NCBI GenBank assembly: GCA_004297725.1
Contig: SCUS01000071.1
Span: 124,001 to 188,000 of the forward strand
Direction: 5' to 3'
Length of the DNA: 64,000 bases
DNA from: Myxococcaceae bacterium
Lineage (GTDB): Bacteria > Myxococcota_A > Polyangia > Polyangiales > Ga0077539
Below are positions 50,516 to 60,000 of this stretch, in pieces. Position numbers and translations under genes: made by a program. Under the pieces are notes generated by a model. That model made no database searches. It saw nothing but the letters and a program-made list of their open reading frames with translations, and was not told the origin of the DNA. Each line of letters begins with the position of its first letter. Within the stretch, counting starts at the first letter, position 1.

Positions 50516-52594
50516 ATGAACCACAGCCCCCATCACCCCGCCACGAGTCCCGCGTCCGGCAAGCGGGACAACCCCTTCGACCCGCTCAAGGCGGGATGGC
50601 TCTCGATGGCGGCGGACTGGTGGCAGAGCTGGAGGGACGTCGCCCGCTCCACGGGCTTCGTGTCCGACCTCATCGCGGGTCTTACGGTCGCCGCGGTGGC
50701 GCTGCCGCTCAACGTGGCGCTGGCGGTCGCGAGCGGCCTTCCCCCGGTGGCCGGGCTCATCGCGGGCGCCGTGGGAGGCGCCATCGCGGCGGCCTTCGGC
50801 GGGGCGCGCTTCCAGGTCACGGGGCCCGCGGCGGCGCTCAACGTGATGGTGCTGGCGCTGGCCCACAGGTTCGGCGCGACGGGCGTGGCGGCGGCGGCGA
50901 TGATGATCGGGGTCGTGCAGCTCGTGCTGTCGTTCTCCCTGGCCGGCCGGCTGGGCAAGCGCGTGCCCGAGTCCGTGCTCGCGGGCTTCACCACGGGTGT
51001 CGGGCTCAAGCTGCTCGACAGCCAGATTCCCGAGGTGCTCGGCTTCGACTACCGGGTCTACGAGCTCGCCCAGATGATGCACCGCCCGGCGTGGCTGCAT
51101 CACGTCTCCTGGACCGCGGTGGTGAGCGGCCTCTTCGTGGCCTTCCTGGTGAGCTCCACGCGGCACCTGAAGCGCTTCCCCGCGGCCATCCTCGGCATCG
51201 GGCTCATCACCGCCGTCTCGGTCTACCTCCGCTGGAACCTCGAGCGCGTCGGGGCCGTGCCCGCGACCATCCCCCACCCGATCTTCCCCAGCATCCCCGA
51301 CGAGCGCTGGCTCGACCTCGCCGCCGCCACCCTGCCGCTCGCGCTGCTGGCCTCCATCGAGTCGCTGCTCTCGGCGCGCGCGGTCGACCGCATGACCCCG
51401 GAGTTCAAGCCCCACAACCCCGACCTCGAGCTCTTCGGTCAGGGCCTCGCCAACCTGGGCGTCGGGCTCCTCCAGGGGATGCCCGTCTCGGGCGTGATCG
51501 TGCGCTCCGGGGTCAACGTCCAGAGCGGCGGTCGCACCCGGCTCTCGGCGCTGGTGCACGGCGTCCTGCTGGCCGCCTCGGTGCTGCTGCTGGGGAGCAC
51601 CATCGCGCAGGTTCCGCTGGCGGCGCTCGGGGGTCTGCTCTGCGTGGTGGGCTTCCGCCTCGTCGAGGTCGGCACGCTGATCGAGCTCGCCCGCAAGGAG
51701 CGCATCGAGGCCGCGGCCTTCCTTGTCACCGCCGTGGGCACCGTCACCGGCCACCTGGTGATGGGCCTCGTCGCGGGCTTCGTGCTCCACGCCCTTCACG
51801 CCTTCCTGCATCGCCACGAGCACGCCGCGGAGGTGCAGCTCTCCAAGCGCCGGGAGAAGGGCATCCGCGCGGTGCTGGGGCGCGAGGAGGCCAGGGGCCG
51901 CCGCCCGTCGACCGAGCTCGAGGCCCCGGGCCACCACAAGTGGCTCAGCCAGATCAGGGACCGCGCGGTGGTCTCCGCCTCGTCCTTCGTGCACCGACAG
52001 GCCTCGGTGATCGGCCGGGTGGTGATGGGAGAGAACGTCCACATCGCGGCGGGCAGCTCGGTGCGCGCGGACGAGGGCTCGCCCTTCTTCATCGGCAGCA
52101 ACACCAACCTCCAGGACGGGGTGGTGGTGCACGCCCTCAAGAACAAGTGGGTCACCGTCGCCGGGGAGGACTGGGCCGTGTACGTGGGTCGCCACGTCTC
52201 CATCGCGCACAACGCGCTGGTGCACGGGCCCTGCTACATCGGCGACGACACCTTCGTGGGCTTCAAGGCCGTGGTGCACGACGCGGTGGTCGGGTCGCAC
52301 TGCTACATCGGCATCGGCGCCGTGGTGGTGGGGGTGGAGGTGCCCGACGGGCGGTTTGTTCCGCACGGGGCGATCATCGACACGGCCGACGCGGTCGAGC
52401 GGCTGTCGCTCGTGAGCGACGTGCACCGCGAGTTCAATGAAGACGTGGTGGAGGTCAACCGCGGGCTCGTGGCGGCCTACCGCGAGCACGAGGAGGGCCC
52501 AGCGGCCGTGCGCCCACGGGCGACCGAGGTCGAGCGCCGCGGCCCGAGCTGGGACCAGCGATGGCAGCCCGACCGCGACCCCAGCAGGTTTTAA
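50516..52594 (+). CDS. SulP anion transporter fused to gamma-class carbonic anhydrase
   Basis: A 692-residue fusion. Residues about 40-435 are a SulP-family transporter (FVSDLIAGLTVAAVALPLNVALAVASG, FGGARFQVTGPAAAL, LASIESLLSARAVD, QGMPVSGVIVRSGVN) with 10-12 helices. The cytoplasmic STAS domain that normally follows is absent. Instead, after a linker, residues about 480-640 form a left-handed beta-helix like the gamma-carbonic anhydrase domain of CcmM (VRADEGSPFFIGSNTNLQDGV). The three metal-binding histidines are present: His539 (VVVHAL), His565 and His570 (IAHNALVHGP). Bicarbonate import coupled to CO2 interconversion is the likely role. The ATG at 50516 starts the rightward arm; two SPFH genes follow. 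Confidence 0.88.
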   Translation: MNHSPHHPATSPASGKRDNPFDPLKAGWLSMAADWWQSWRDVARSTGFVSDLIAGLTVAAVALPLNVALAVASGLPPVAGLIAGAVGGAIAAAFGGARFQVTGPAAALNVMVLALAHRFGATGVAAAAMMIGVVQLVLSFSLAGRLGKRVPESVLAGFTTGVGLKLLDSQIPEVLGFDYRVYELAQMMHRPAWLHHVSWTAVVSGLFVAFLVSSTRHLKRFPAAILGIGLITAVSVYLRWNLERVGAVPATIPHPIFPSIPDERWLDLAAATLPLALLASIESLLSARAVDRMTPEFKPHNPDLELFGQGLANLGVGLLQGMPVSGVIVRSGVNVQSGGRTRLSALVHGVLLAASVLLLGSTIAQVPLAALGGLLCVVGFRLVEVGTLIELARKERIEAAAFLVTAVGTVTGHLVMGLVAGFVLHALHAFLHRHEHAAEVQLSKRREKGIRAVLGREEARGRRPSTELEAPGHHKWLSQIRDRAVVSASSFVHRQASVIGRVVMGENVHIAAGSSVRADEGSPFFIGSNTNLQDGVVVHALKNKWVTVAGEDWAVYVGRHVSIAHNALVHGPCYIGDDTFVGFKAVVHDAVVGSHCYIGIGAVVVGVEVPDGRFVPHGAIIDTADAVERLSLVSDVHREFNEDVVEVNRGLVAAYREHEEGPAAVRPRATEVERRGPSWDQRWQPDRDPSRF

Positions 52595-52626
52595 AGCTTC
52601 CAACCCATGAAGAGGATGAACTCCCA

Positions 52627-53508
52627 ATGATCGTCTGGGGATTGCTGATCGGACTGTTGATCTACGGCCTCATGGTGGCGTCGCGCTGCTTCTTCCGCGT
52701 GGGCGAGGGGCACCTCGCGGTGCTCACCTCCTTCGGGGCGGTCGAGCGCGACCCCTCCGGCGGGCTCCGCACCTACAAGCCCGGGCTGCACCAGAAACGC
52801 CCGTGGCAGCGGGTGGTGCTGGTGCCGACGATGGAGCAGTCCGTCGACCTCTCCGGAGAGAAGGGCGGACAGATGGCCATGGCCGAGGACGGCACCGTGC
52901 TGCGCTTCGACTCCATCCTCCGGTACCAGCCCATCGAGGCGCGGCTGGAGGAGTTCCTCTTCGGGCTGCGCGCGCCCATCGAGCACATCACCGGGCTCTT
53001 CACCTGCCTGCTCCGCAACGAGATCGCGAACTTCCGCGTCGAGACCACGCCCTCCCGAGACCTCGCCCGCGCCGACCTGGGCGCCGGGGGAGGCGCCTAC
53101 GCGCTCATCCGCCGCGAGCGCGTCGACCTCAACCGCCGCATCGCGGAGTTCTGCCGCACGCAGATCGGCGACCGCTACGGGGTGCACTTCAACGCCGTCG
53201 ACCTGACAGACATCCTTCCGCCCGACGAGCTCGCCGAGGCGCTCAACGGGATGATCCAGGCGCAGACCGAGGCCGAGGCGCTCTACTTCCGCGCGCAGGC
53301 TGACTGCGAGCAGCGGGTGCTGGCCTCGGAGCAGGGCATCGCCATCGCCCGCGCCCGCGCCCAGGCCGTGGAGACGGAGGTGCGCACGCTCGCCACCGCG
53401 CTCACCGCCCTGCACCGCGAGGGGACCCTCCACGACTACGTCGAGCGCCGCCGCGCGGAGGTGCTCTCCGAGTCCCGCGCCGTCTTCGTGAAGGAGCATC
53501 ACTCATGA
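52627..53508 (+). CDS. SPFH/band-7 domain protein (first of a pair)
   Basis: A 293-residue HflK/HflC- or stomatin-like membrane protein. An N-terminal helix (IVWGLLIGLLIYGLMVASRCFF, about 2-23) precedes an SPFH domain (about 25-210; VGEGHLAVLTSFGAVERD, KPGLHQKRPWQRVVLVPTMEQ). An Ala/Glu-rich helix to residue about 270 then ends in a charged tail. The ATG at 52627 follows GAGGATG and opens directly on the helix. The open frame 22 codons upstream overlaps the SulP stop and is rejected as a start. It lies 32 bp after the transporter fusion and overlaps the next SPFH gene by ATGA. The pairing resembles HflK-HflC, but no FtsH protease is nearby. Confidence 0.87.
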   Translation: MIVWGLLIGLLIYGLMVASRCFFRVGEGHLAVLTSFGAVERDPSGGLRTYKPGLHQKRPWQRVVLVPTMEQSVDLSGEKGGQMAMAEDGTVLRFDSILRYQPIEARLEEFLFGLRAPIEHITGLFTCLLRNEIANFRVETTPSRDLARADLGAGGGAYALIRRERVDLNRRIAEFCRTQIGDRYGVHFNAVDLTDILPPDELAEALNGMIQAQTEAEALYFRAQADCEQRVLASEQGIAIARARAQAVETEVRTLATALTALHREGTLHDYVERRRAEVLSESRAVFVKEHHS

Positions 53509-54458
53509 GCAGCAGCGAGGTCTTCCGTCTGGTCTTCGGCGTGCTCGTGGGCATGGCCCTCATCCCCCTGCTGATCTCCATCGGTCGGCTGATGACCGTG
53601 GAGGTCGACGACGAAGACGCCGTGCTGGTCACCAGCTTCGGGCGCCTCGTGCGCACGCTCCGCGAGCCGGGGATGCAGTGGATGCCCGCCCGCGTGCTCC
53701 CCTGGGTGTCGCTGCGCACGGTCTCGCTGCGCCGGGACTTCCGGCTCTTCGACGACGTGCACGTCAACGACGCGCGAGGCACCACGCTGATGGTCGACCT
53801 CTGGCTGGAGTTCCGCATCGAGGACCCGGCCAAGGCGCTCTTCGGCGTCGCCGACTGGGACCGCGCGCTGCAGAACCTCGTCTCCCACGCGGCGACGTCC
53901 ATCCTGGGCAACCGGGAGTTCTCGCAGATCCTGAGCGACCGCACGGAGCTCGGCGAGCGCCTCCAGCAGGACATCTCCGACGAGACCGCGCGCTGGGGCC
54001 TCAAGATCGAGCGGGTGTTCATCCGCAACGTGAAGCTGCTGCCCGAGGTGTCGCGGCAGATCTTCGGCACCATCGCCGCCCGGCTGGAGCGCGCCAAGGC
54101 CGCCCTCGACGAGAACGGCCGCCTCGCCGCGGCGCAGCTCGAGGCCGACACGGGCGTGAAGGTCGCGGCGCTGGTGGCCGAGGCCAAGGCGCAGTACCCG
54201 CTGGCGGTGGGCCGGGCCTTCTCGGCGCTGCGAGAGCAGCCCGAGGTGCTCAAGGCCTACCAGGAGCTGTACGAGCTCTCGCTGCTGCGGCCGCACCGCA
54301 CGGTGGCCTTCCGCGGCTTCGAGGGCGAGGCGATGCGCGCGGTCGACGCGGCGATGCTCTCCCCGACGAGCGGCGAGACGAGCGGCATCGCGCCCCTCAA
54401 CGGGCACGGCGAGCGGATGCTCAGCGCGCACGGCGAGCGGACCATCAACGGGCGATAG
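53505..54458 (+). CDS. SPFH/band-7 domain protein (second of a pair)
   Basis: A 317-residue membrane protein. The N-terminal helix (FRLVFGVLVGMALIPLLISIG) is followed by an SPFH domain (about 30-205; DDEDAVLVTSFGRLVRTLREPGMQWM, then a basic strand and IERVFIRNVKLLPEV). A helix with AAQLEADTGVKVAALVAEAKAQ and a Ser/Gly-rich tail come next. It is translationally coupled to the preceding SPFH gene (ATGA), so the two products probably form a hetero-oligomer, as in HflKC. The context with the bicarbonate transporter fusion suggests they scaffold or regulate that transporter; this is inference. Its last 14 bp overlap the convergent gene ending at 54445. Confidence 0.87.
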   Translation: MSSSEVFRLVFGVLVGMALIPLLISIGRLMTVEVDDEDAVLVTSFGRLVRTLREPGMQWMPARVLPWVSLRTVSLRRDFRLFDDVHVNDARGTTLMVDLWLEFRIEDPAKALFGVADWDRALQNLVSHAATSILGNREFSQILSDRTELGERLQQDISDETARWGLKIERVFIRNVKLLPEVSRQIFGTIAARLERAKAALDENGRLAAAQLEADTGVKVAALVAEAKAQYPLAVGRAFSALREQPEVLKAYQELYELSLLRPHRTVAFRGFEGEAMRAVDAAMLSPTSGETSGIAPLNGHGERMLSAHGERTINGR

Positions 54459-55788
54459 CCCCGGGCGGGCCTCCGCGAGGAGGCTCCTCCACCACCCTCC
54501 AGAGGGCTCCGTCCCGCTGCGATCCTGCGTACAGCGTGTCGTTCAGCACCGCGAGCGGCGCCGCGCAGAACCCGTCTCCCACATCGAAGGGACCTCCCCG
54601 TCGGCGGTCGACCATCGGCCGCGTCACCGGGGCGATGAGCCGCAGCGAGGCGCCGTCCAGTCGCCAGACGCCCATGGTGGTGAGCAGCACGAGCCCGTCG
54701 CGCCAGCGGGTGATGTCCGTCGGCGCACCCGACCCCGGGGGCAGCGCCACCTCCGACCAGTGGTCGCCGTCCGTGGTGCGGTACAGCCGAACGCCGCCGC
54801 GGCGTTGCCAGGCGATCCAGTAGAGGGTGTCGCCGTCGACGTACCAGCGCAGGGTGAGGGACGCGCCCATGGGGGTCACCCGCACCCCGCGCAGCATCGA
54901 CTGGGTGAGCGAGGTGGCGCCCGGCGGAGCGTCGACCACGACCATGTCGTTGGGCTCCCGGCCGTTGTAGTCCTGCAGCCCCGCGAAGAGCCGTCCCCGA
55001 AACCTCACCATGAAGCCGATGCGCCAGACGCCGTCCCGCCAGGGGTGGGGGTAGTCGATGGCGTAGGTCCAGCGGCGCAGCGTCTCGTCGGCGACGTGAA
55101 GCGCCCCCGGTGACGCCCCTCGCCAGGCGCGCTCACGAGGCGGAACCGACCCCGTCGAGGCCAGGGTCATCCCGCGATACCGGATGACGTCGATGACGTG
55201 ATAGGCCCGAGGGAGCACCGCCGCGCCGGGTCTTCCCGCGGCGTCGGGTGCGCCGGGAGGCAGCAGGCGCTCGCCGCGCGCGGGCGCGAAGTTGCCGTCG
55301 CGGTCGGAGAGGAAGACGTAGCCCTCGGTGCCGTGGTCGACGAGCCCGAAGCCTCCGTAGGGCGGGTCGGCGTCGGGCACGAAGAGCCGCGACCCGATGG
55401 CGTGAACGCGCAGAAAGCCCTGGCCACCGGCGCCGCCGGCGGTCGGACGTCCGGGGCGGTTCCAGTCGAAGACGAGGCGGAAGGGGCGGGCGGCGTCCGA
55501 GGGGTCGTAGCGGAGGATGGTCGCGCCGTCGGAGCCGAGGGACGACACCGCGTGGGCCGAGTAGAGGGCGCCTCGGAAGGGCGTGAGGTCGCAGATGCGC
55601 CGCAGCGCCGACGGTCCACGCCCGACGCGTTCGAGGCGACCGGCCGTGGGGACCTGCCCGGTGCCCGAGTCCTCGGGGTCGTCGTCGCCGTCCCGCTCGA
55701 TCGCGGGCGCGGTCTGCGCGCTCACCGGGAGGGGGTACAGGCCGAGGCAGCCGAGGAGCCCGAGGAGCGATCGCCGTAGGGGGAGCAT
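54445..55788 (-). CDS. Secreted propeller-like protein, unknown
   Basis: A 447-residue exported protein. The ATG at 55788 starts a typical Sec signal peptide (MLPLRRSLLGLLGCLGLYPLPVSAQ, cleavage near SAQ-TA). An ORF start 35 codons earlier adds unrelated residues and is rejected. The mature part has a Glu/Asp-rich stretch, then strand-rich repeats with aromatic and glycine turns (for example GALYSAHAVSSLG, RFRGRLFAGLQDYNGREPND, DGLVLLTTMGVWRLDG, LNDTLYAGSQRDGALWRV) that suggest a beta-propeller. No catalytic motif is recognised. It is a single gene, and its end overlaps the SPFH gene by 14 bp. Confidence 0.7.
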   Translation of the reverse strand: MLPLRRSLLGLLGCLGLYPLPVSAQTAPAIERDGDDDPEDSGTGQVPTAGRLERVGRGPSALRRICDLTPFRGALYSAHAVSSLGSDGATILRYDPSDAARPFRLVFDWNRPGRPTAGGAGGQGFLRVHAIGSRLFVPDADPPYGGFGLVDHGTEGYVFLSDRDGNFAPARGERLLPPGAPDAAGRPGAAVLPRAYHVIDVIRYRGMTLASTGSVPPRERAWRGASPGALHVADETLRRWTYAIDYPHPWRDGVWRIGFMVRFRGRLFAGLQDYNGREPNDMVVVDAPPGATSLTQSMLRGVRVTPMGASLTLRWYVDGDTLYWIAWQRRGGVRLYRTTDGDHWSEVALPPGSGAPTDITRWRDGLVLLTTMGVWRLDGASLRLIAPVTRPMVDRRRGGPFDVGDGFCAAPLAVLNDTLYAGSQRDGALWRVVEEPPRGGPPGAIAR

Positions 55789-55948
55789 CGACCCCGTAGG
55801 ACGCCTGTCGCCGCGCGTGGTTCTGGGAAATCTCGCGTGCGTCAGGGAGACGCCGACGGAGGAGCCATACCCCCGCTGCACCTCCGCCCGCACCGAGCGG
55901 GTGTCGGCCGTTCATGATAATGGAATGGATCGACTTTTTGGTGAACCG

Positions 55949-57055
55949 TCACCCGCGGTCGAAGTAGAGCCCTCGCACCCAGCGGGGGCCGCGGAAGGCG
56001 GTGCGGGCGTGGAGCATCCGGTGGTTGTCGTAGAGCAGCCACTCGCCCGGGCGGAGCGAGAGCTGGATCTGGTGGCGCGGGTCGCGCACGAGGCGCGCGA
56101 AGCGGTCGACGGCGCGGTACCAGGCGTCCATGTCCTCGAAGGGCAGGCGGTAGGGCGCGAGGGTGAAGTACGAGTAGCGCACCAGGAAGTCGTCCTCGTC
56201 GACGCGCTGGATCATCGGCGAGACCACCACGCGCTCGAAGCTCTTCTGTCGCCGGTGGAAGGTCACCGGAGTGCGGGTGAGGAGCTCGAAGGACGCCCGG
56301 TCGATGTCGCGCAGGTAGCGGGCCGCGGCGCGCGCGTCGACGAGGAAGTTGGCCCCGCCCTCGTCGGCCGAGCGCACCCCCTGGAGCAGCTGGTAGCGCG
56401 GCGGGTGCTCGAGGAAGGGCTGGTCGGTGTGCAGCTGGATCGCCGCGTCCGTGTACCCGAGCTGGTCGGTGTTGGCGTTGGTGGTGTTGTCCGTGCGCAG
56501 GTCCTCGATGCGGCCGAAGTGGGTGGAGATCACCCGCAGCCCGTGGGCCTCCAGGGCGTCGATGATGGCGTCCGTCTCGGTCTCGGGAGCCACCCGGGAG
56601 GGGTCGGAGCGGCGCAGCACGGCGACGCCGCGGTCATGCACCAGGGCAAGCGCGAGGGCCACCGTCGCAGGCTCCGCGGCGCCCACCGAGGAGAGCTCGA
56701 CCGCCGCGAGCTCGGAGGAGGGCGGCGGCGCGGCGGCCCGGTCGCGGGCGTAGGCGTGGGCGTCGAGCCAGGCGAGCGGGTACTCGCTCTCATGGCCGTC
56801 GGGCGACCAGCGCACCCTCAGCGCCTCTCCCTCCACGCTGGCCTCCAGCGGAAAGACCTCGTCCGCCACCTCCGACGAGTCGAGCGTCCGCTCTCGGGTG
56901 AGCGGGTGCCGCTCCCGGTCGCACCAGTGCCGCAGCCAGCGGTAGTGGAAGTCCGCGTGGCCGCGACCTGCGCCGAAGTGCACGCGCGCCGCGGCGCCGG
57001 AGAGCTCGACCCGGGGGCCTGTGAGTGTGTCTGTTATATTAGACTCTACCGTCAT
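55949..57055 (-). CDS. Fe(II)/2-oxoglutarate dioxygenase, gamma-butyrobetaine hydroxylase-like
   Basis: A 368-residue TauD/GBBH-family oxygenase. The N-terminal region (about 10-100; HFHYRWLRHWC, ERTLDSSEV, YPLAWLDAHAY) matches the small N-terminal domain of gamma-butyrobetaine and trimethyllysine hydroxylases. The double-stranded beta-helix has the iron ligands His209 and Asp211 (QLHTDQPF) and His349 (DNHRMLHARTAF). Hydroxylation of gamma-butyrobetaine to carnitine is the best guess, but substrate choice cannot be read from motifs. The length matches the family from the ATG at 57055. That start codon lies in the loop of a perfect inverted repeat. The gene begins 32 bp after czcA, so readthrough from the metal-efflux operon is possible. 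Confidence 0.83.
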   Translation of the reverse strand: MTVESNITDTLTGPRVELSGAAARVHFGAGRGHADFHYRWLRHWCDRERHPLTRERTLDSSEVADEVFPLEASVEGEALRVRWSPDGHESEYPLAWLDAHAYARDRAAAPPPSSELAAVELSSVGAAEPATVALALALVHDRGVAVLRRSDPSRVAPETETDAIIDALEAHGLRVISTHFGRIEDLRTDNTTNANTDQLGYTDAAIQLHTDQPFLEHPPRYQLLQGVRSADEGGANFLVDARAAARYLRDIDRASFELLTRTPVTFHRRQKSFERVVVSPMIQRVDEDDFLVRYSYFTLAPYRLPFEDMDAWYRAVDRFARLVRDPRHQIQLSLRPGEWLLYDNHRMLHARTAFRGPRWVRGLYFDRG

Positions 57056-57068
57056 TTTGGTAGAGTCT
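57041..57068. promoter_or_regulatory. Perfect 10-bp inverted repeat spanning the dioxygenase start codon
   Basis: AGACTCTACC (57041-57050) and GGTAGAGTCT (57059-57068) are exact inverse complements around an 8-bp centre. In the minus-strand mRNA the loop reads AAAATGAC and contains the ATG at 57055; the GGAG ribosome-binding candidate (57067-57070) is partly inside the stem. It could be a DNA operator (10-8-10 dyad) or an RNA hairpin limiting translation. No T-tract follows on either strand, so a terminator is unlikely. Confidence 0.6.
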
Positions 57069-57087
57069 CCGAGGAGCGGGAGCCCCG

Positions 57088-60000
57088 TCAAGCGGGCGGC
57101 GCGGGCTTCGGCCCCAGCACCCGGCCCAGCCAGGCGTAGAGCGACGGCAGCACCAGCAGCGTCAGCAGCGTCGAGGAGACCAGGCCGCCGATGACCACCG
57201 TGGCGAGCGGGCGCTGCACCTCGCTGCCGGCGCCCGAGGTGATGGCCATCGGGACGAAGCCCAGCGAGGCCACCAGCGCCGTCGTGAGCACCGGGCGCAG
57301 CCGTCGCAGCGCGCCCTCCCTCGACGCGGCGACGAGGCCCGAGCCCTGCTCCCGGAGCTGGCGGATCTGGGTCACCAGCACGAGGCCGTTGAGCACCGCC
57401 ACGCCGAAGAGGGCGATGAAGCCGACGCTCGCGGAGAGGCTCAAGGGAAGGCCCCGCGACCAGAGGGCCACGATGCCGCCGGTCGCGGCGAAGGGCACGT
57501 TGGCGAAGATCAGCAGCGTCGCCCCCACCGAGCGGAACGACATGTACAGCAGCGCCAGGATCAGCCCCAGCGCCAGCGGCACCACGATGGCGAGCCGTAG
57601 CTTCGCGCGCTCCAGGTTCTCGAACTGCCCGCCCCACTCCAGCCGGTACCCGGGCGGCAGCCGCACCGACCGCCTCACCGCGCGCTGCGCCTCCTCGGCG
57701 AAGCCTCCCAGGTCACGGCCGCGCACGTTGGTCTGCACCACCAGCCGTCGCGCCAGGGCCTCGCGGTTGATCACCACGGGCTCGTCGATCACCTCGAGCC
57801 GCGCCACGTCCCTCAGGGGCACCGTGGCGTCGCCCGCGATGTGCACCGGCAGCCGGCGCAGCGCCTCCACGTCGTCGCGCAGCCCCTCGGGGAGACGCAC
57901 CCGCAGGGGGTAGCGCTGCCGCCCCTCGAGCACGCTGCCGACGGTGCGCCCTCCGATGGCCTCCACCATCGCGAGCGCCTCCTCGGCGTCCGCCCCGAGC
58001 CGCGCCGCCGCGTGGCGGTCGATCGTCGCGCGCAGCACCGGCATGCCCTCCACCCGGTCGGTGCGAAGGTCCGTCGCGCCCCGCACCCCGCGGAGCGCGC
58101 GGGCCACCTGCCCCCCGAGCCGGGCCAGCGTGGGAAGGTCGTCGCCGTACACCTTCACCGCGACGTCCGCGCGCACGCCGCTCAGCAGCTCGTTCATCCG
58201 CATCTGGATGGGCTGCGTGAAGCCGAAGCCCACGCCCGGCACCGCGCGGGTGAGCGCGTCGTGCATCCGGGTGATGAGGGCCTCTCGCTCCACCGCCGGG
58301 AGGATCTGCGCCTCCGGGCGCAGCATCACCAGCACGTCGCTCTGCTCGACCCCCATCGGGTCGTTGGCGATCTCCGGCCGGCCGGTCTTGCTCACCACCG
58401 TGGTCACCTCGGGGAAGCGCTTGAGCACCCGCTCGATGATCGTCGACTGGCGCACCGACTCGGCGAGGCTGGTCGACGGCTGGCGCACCGTCTCCACGAT
58501 GATCGCCCCCTCGTTGAGCTGCGGGACGAACTCCGACCCGAGGGACCGCGCCAGCGCCACGCTCCCGCCGAAGCAGAGGAGCGCGACGCCGAGCGTCACC
58601 GTCGGCCACCGCAGCGTGGCGCGGAGCACCGGCTCGTAGGCCCAGCGCGCGGCGGTCACGACGGGCGAGGGGAGGTCCTTCGCGTCGGCCGGGAGCAGCA
58701 GCGAGGCCAGCGCGGGGACGAAGGTGAGCGACAGCACGAAGGCCCCGGCGAGCGCGAAGAGCACCGTCAGCGCCATGGGCTGGAAGGTCTTGCCCTCGAT
58801 GCCCTGGAGCGTGAGCACCGGCAGGTAGACCAGCGCGATGATCACCTCGCCGAAGGCCGTCGCGCCCCGCACCTCCAGCGCCGAGCGAAGCACCACCCGG
58901 TCGCGCTCCTCGCGGGTGAGGGGGCGCTTCAGCGCCGCGCCCTCCTGCGCGAGGTGATGCACGGCGTTCTCCAGCAGGATGATGGCGCCGTCGACCACCA
59001 GGCCGAAGTCGATGGCCCCGAGGCTCATCAGGTTGCCGCTGATGCCGAGCGCCCGCATCCCGATGAACGCGCTCAGCATGCAGAGCGGGATCATCGCCGC
59101 CGCCACGAGGCCCGCGCGCAGGTTGCGGAGCATCAGGAAGAGCACCACCACCACCAGCAGCCCGCCCTCGACGAGGCTGAGGGAGACGGTGCTCAGCGTG
59201 CGCTCGACCAGCGTGGTGCGGTCGTAGAAGGGGTCGATGCGCACCCCCGGCGGGAGCGTCGGGTTGATGAGCCGCACGGCGTCGCCCACGGCGCGGGAGA
59301 CCACCCGGGAGTTGTCGCCCAGGAGCATCAGCGTCATGCCGACCACCACCTCGCCGCGCCCGTCGCGCGTCGCGGCGCCCTGCCGGAGCATCGGGGCGAA
59401 GCGGGTGCTCGCCACGTCGCGGACGTAGATGGGCGCGCCCCCGCGGTGCGACACCACGATGTCCCCGAGGTCGTCGAGCGAGCGGATCATCGCGTCGCCC
59501 CGCACCAGCAGCCCCTCGGGCCCCCGCTGGATGGCGCCGCCGCCGACCGCGACGTGGTTGCGCTCGAGGGCGGTGATGACCTCGCCGAGGGCCACGTGGC
59601 GCACGGCCATGCGCTGCGGGTCGACGGTGACCTCGTAGGTGCGCAGCTCGCCGCCGAAGACGTTGACCTCGATGACGCCGGGCACGAGGCGCAGCCGCGG
59701 GGCGATCTGCCAGTCGAGGATGGAGCGCAGCTCCATGGGGCTGCGGCCCTCGCCGCGCACCTCGAACTGGTAGACCTCCCCGAGGCCCGTCGCGAGCGGA
59801 CCCATCTCCGGGACGCCGATCTCCGCCGCCACCTCCCCCCGGATGCGGGGCATGCGCTCGTTGACCCGGTTGCGGGCGACCTGGGCGTCGACGTGGTCGT
59901 CGAAGACCACGGTGACCGCCGAGACGCCGTAGCGCGAGAGCGAGCGCAGCTCCTTCACCTCGGGGATGCCGCTCAGCGCCATCTCCACCGGGGCGCTCAC

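Noticed and set aside
52627..54458. HflK-HflC pair controlling FtsH
   Set aside because: The pair looks like HflKC in layout, but there is no FtsH gene and the operon context is a transporter, so specific hflK/hflC names are not justified.
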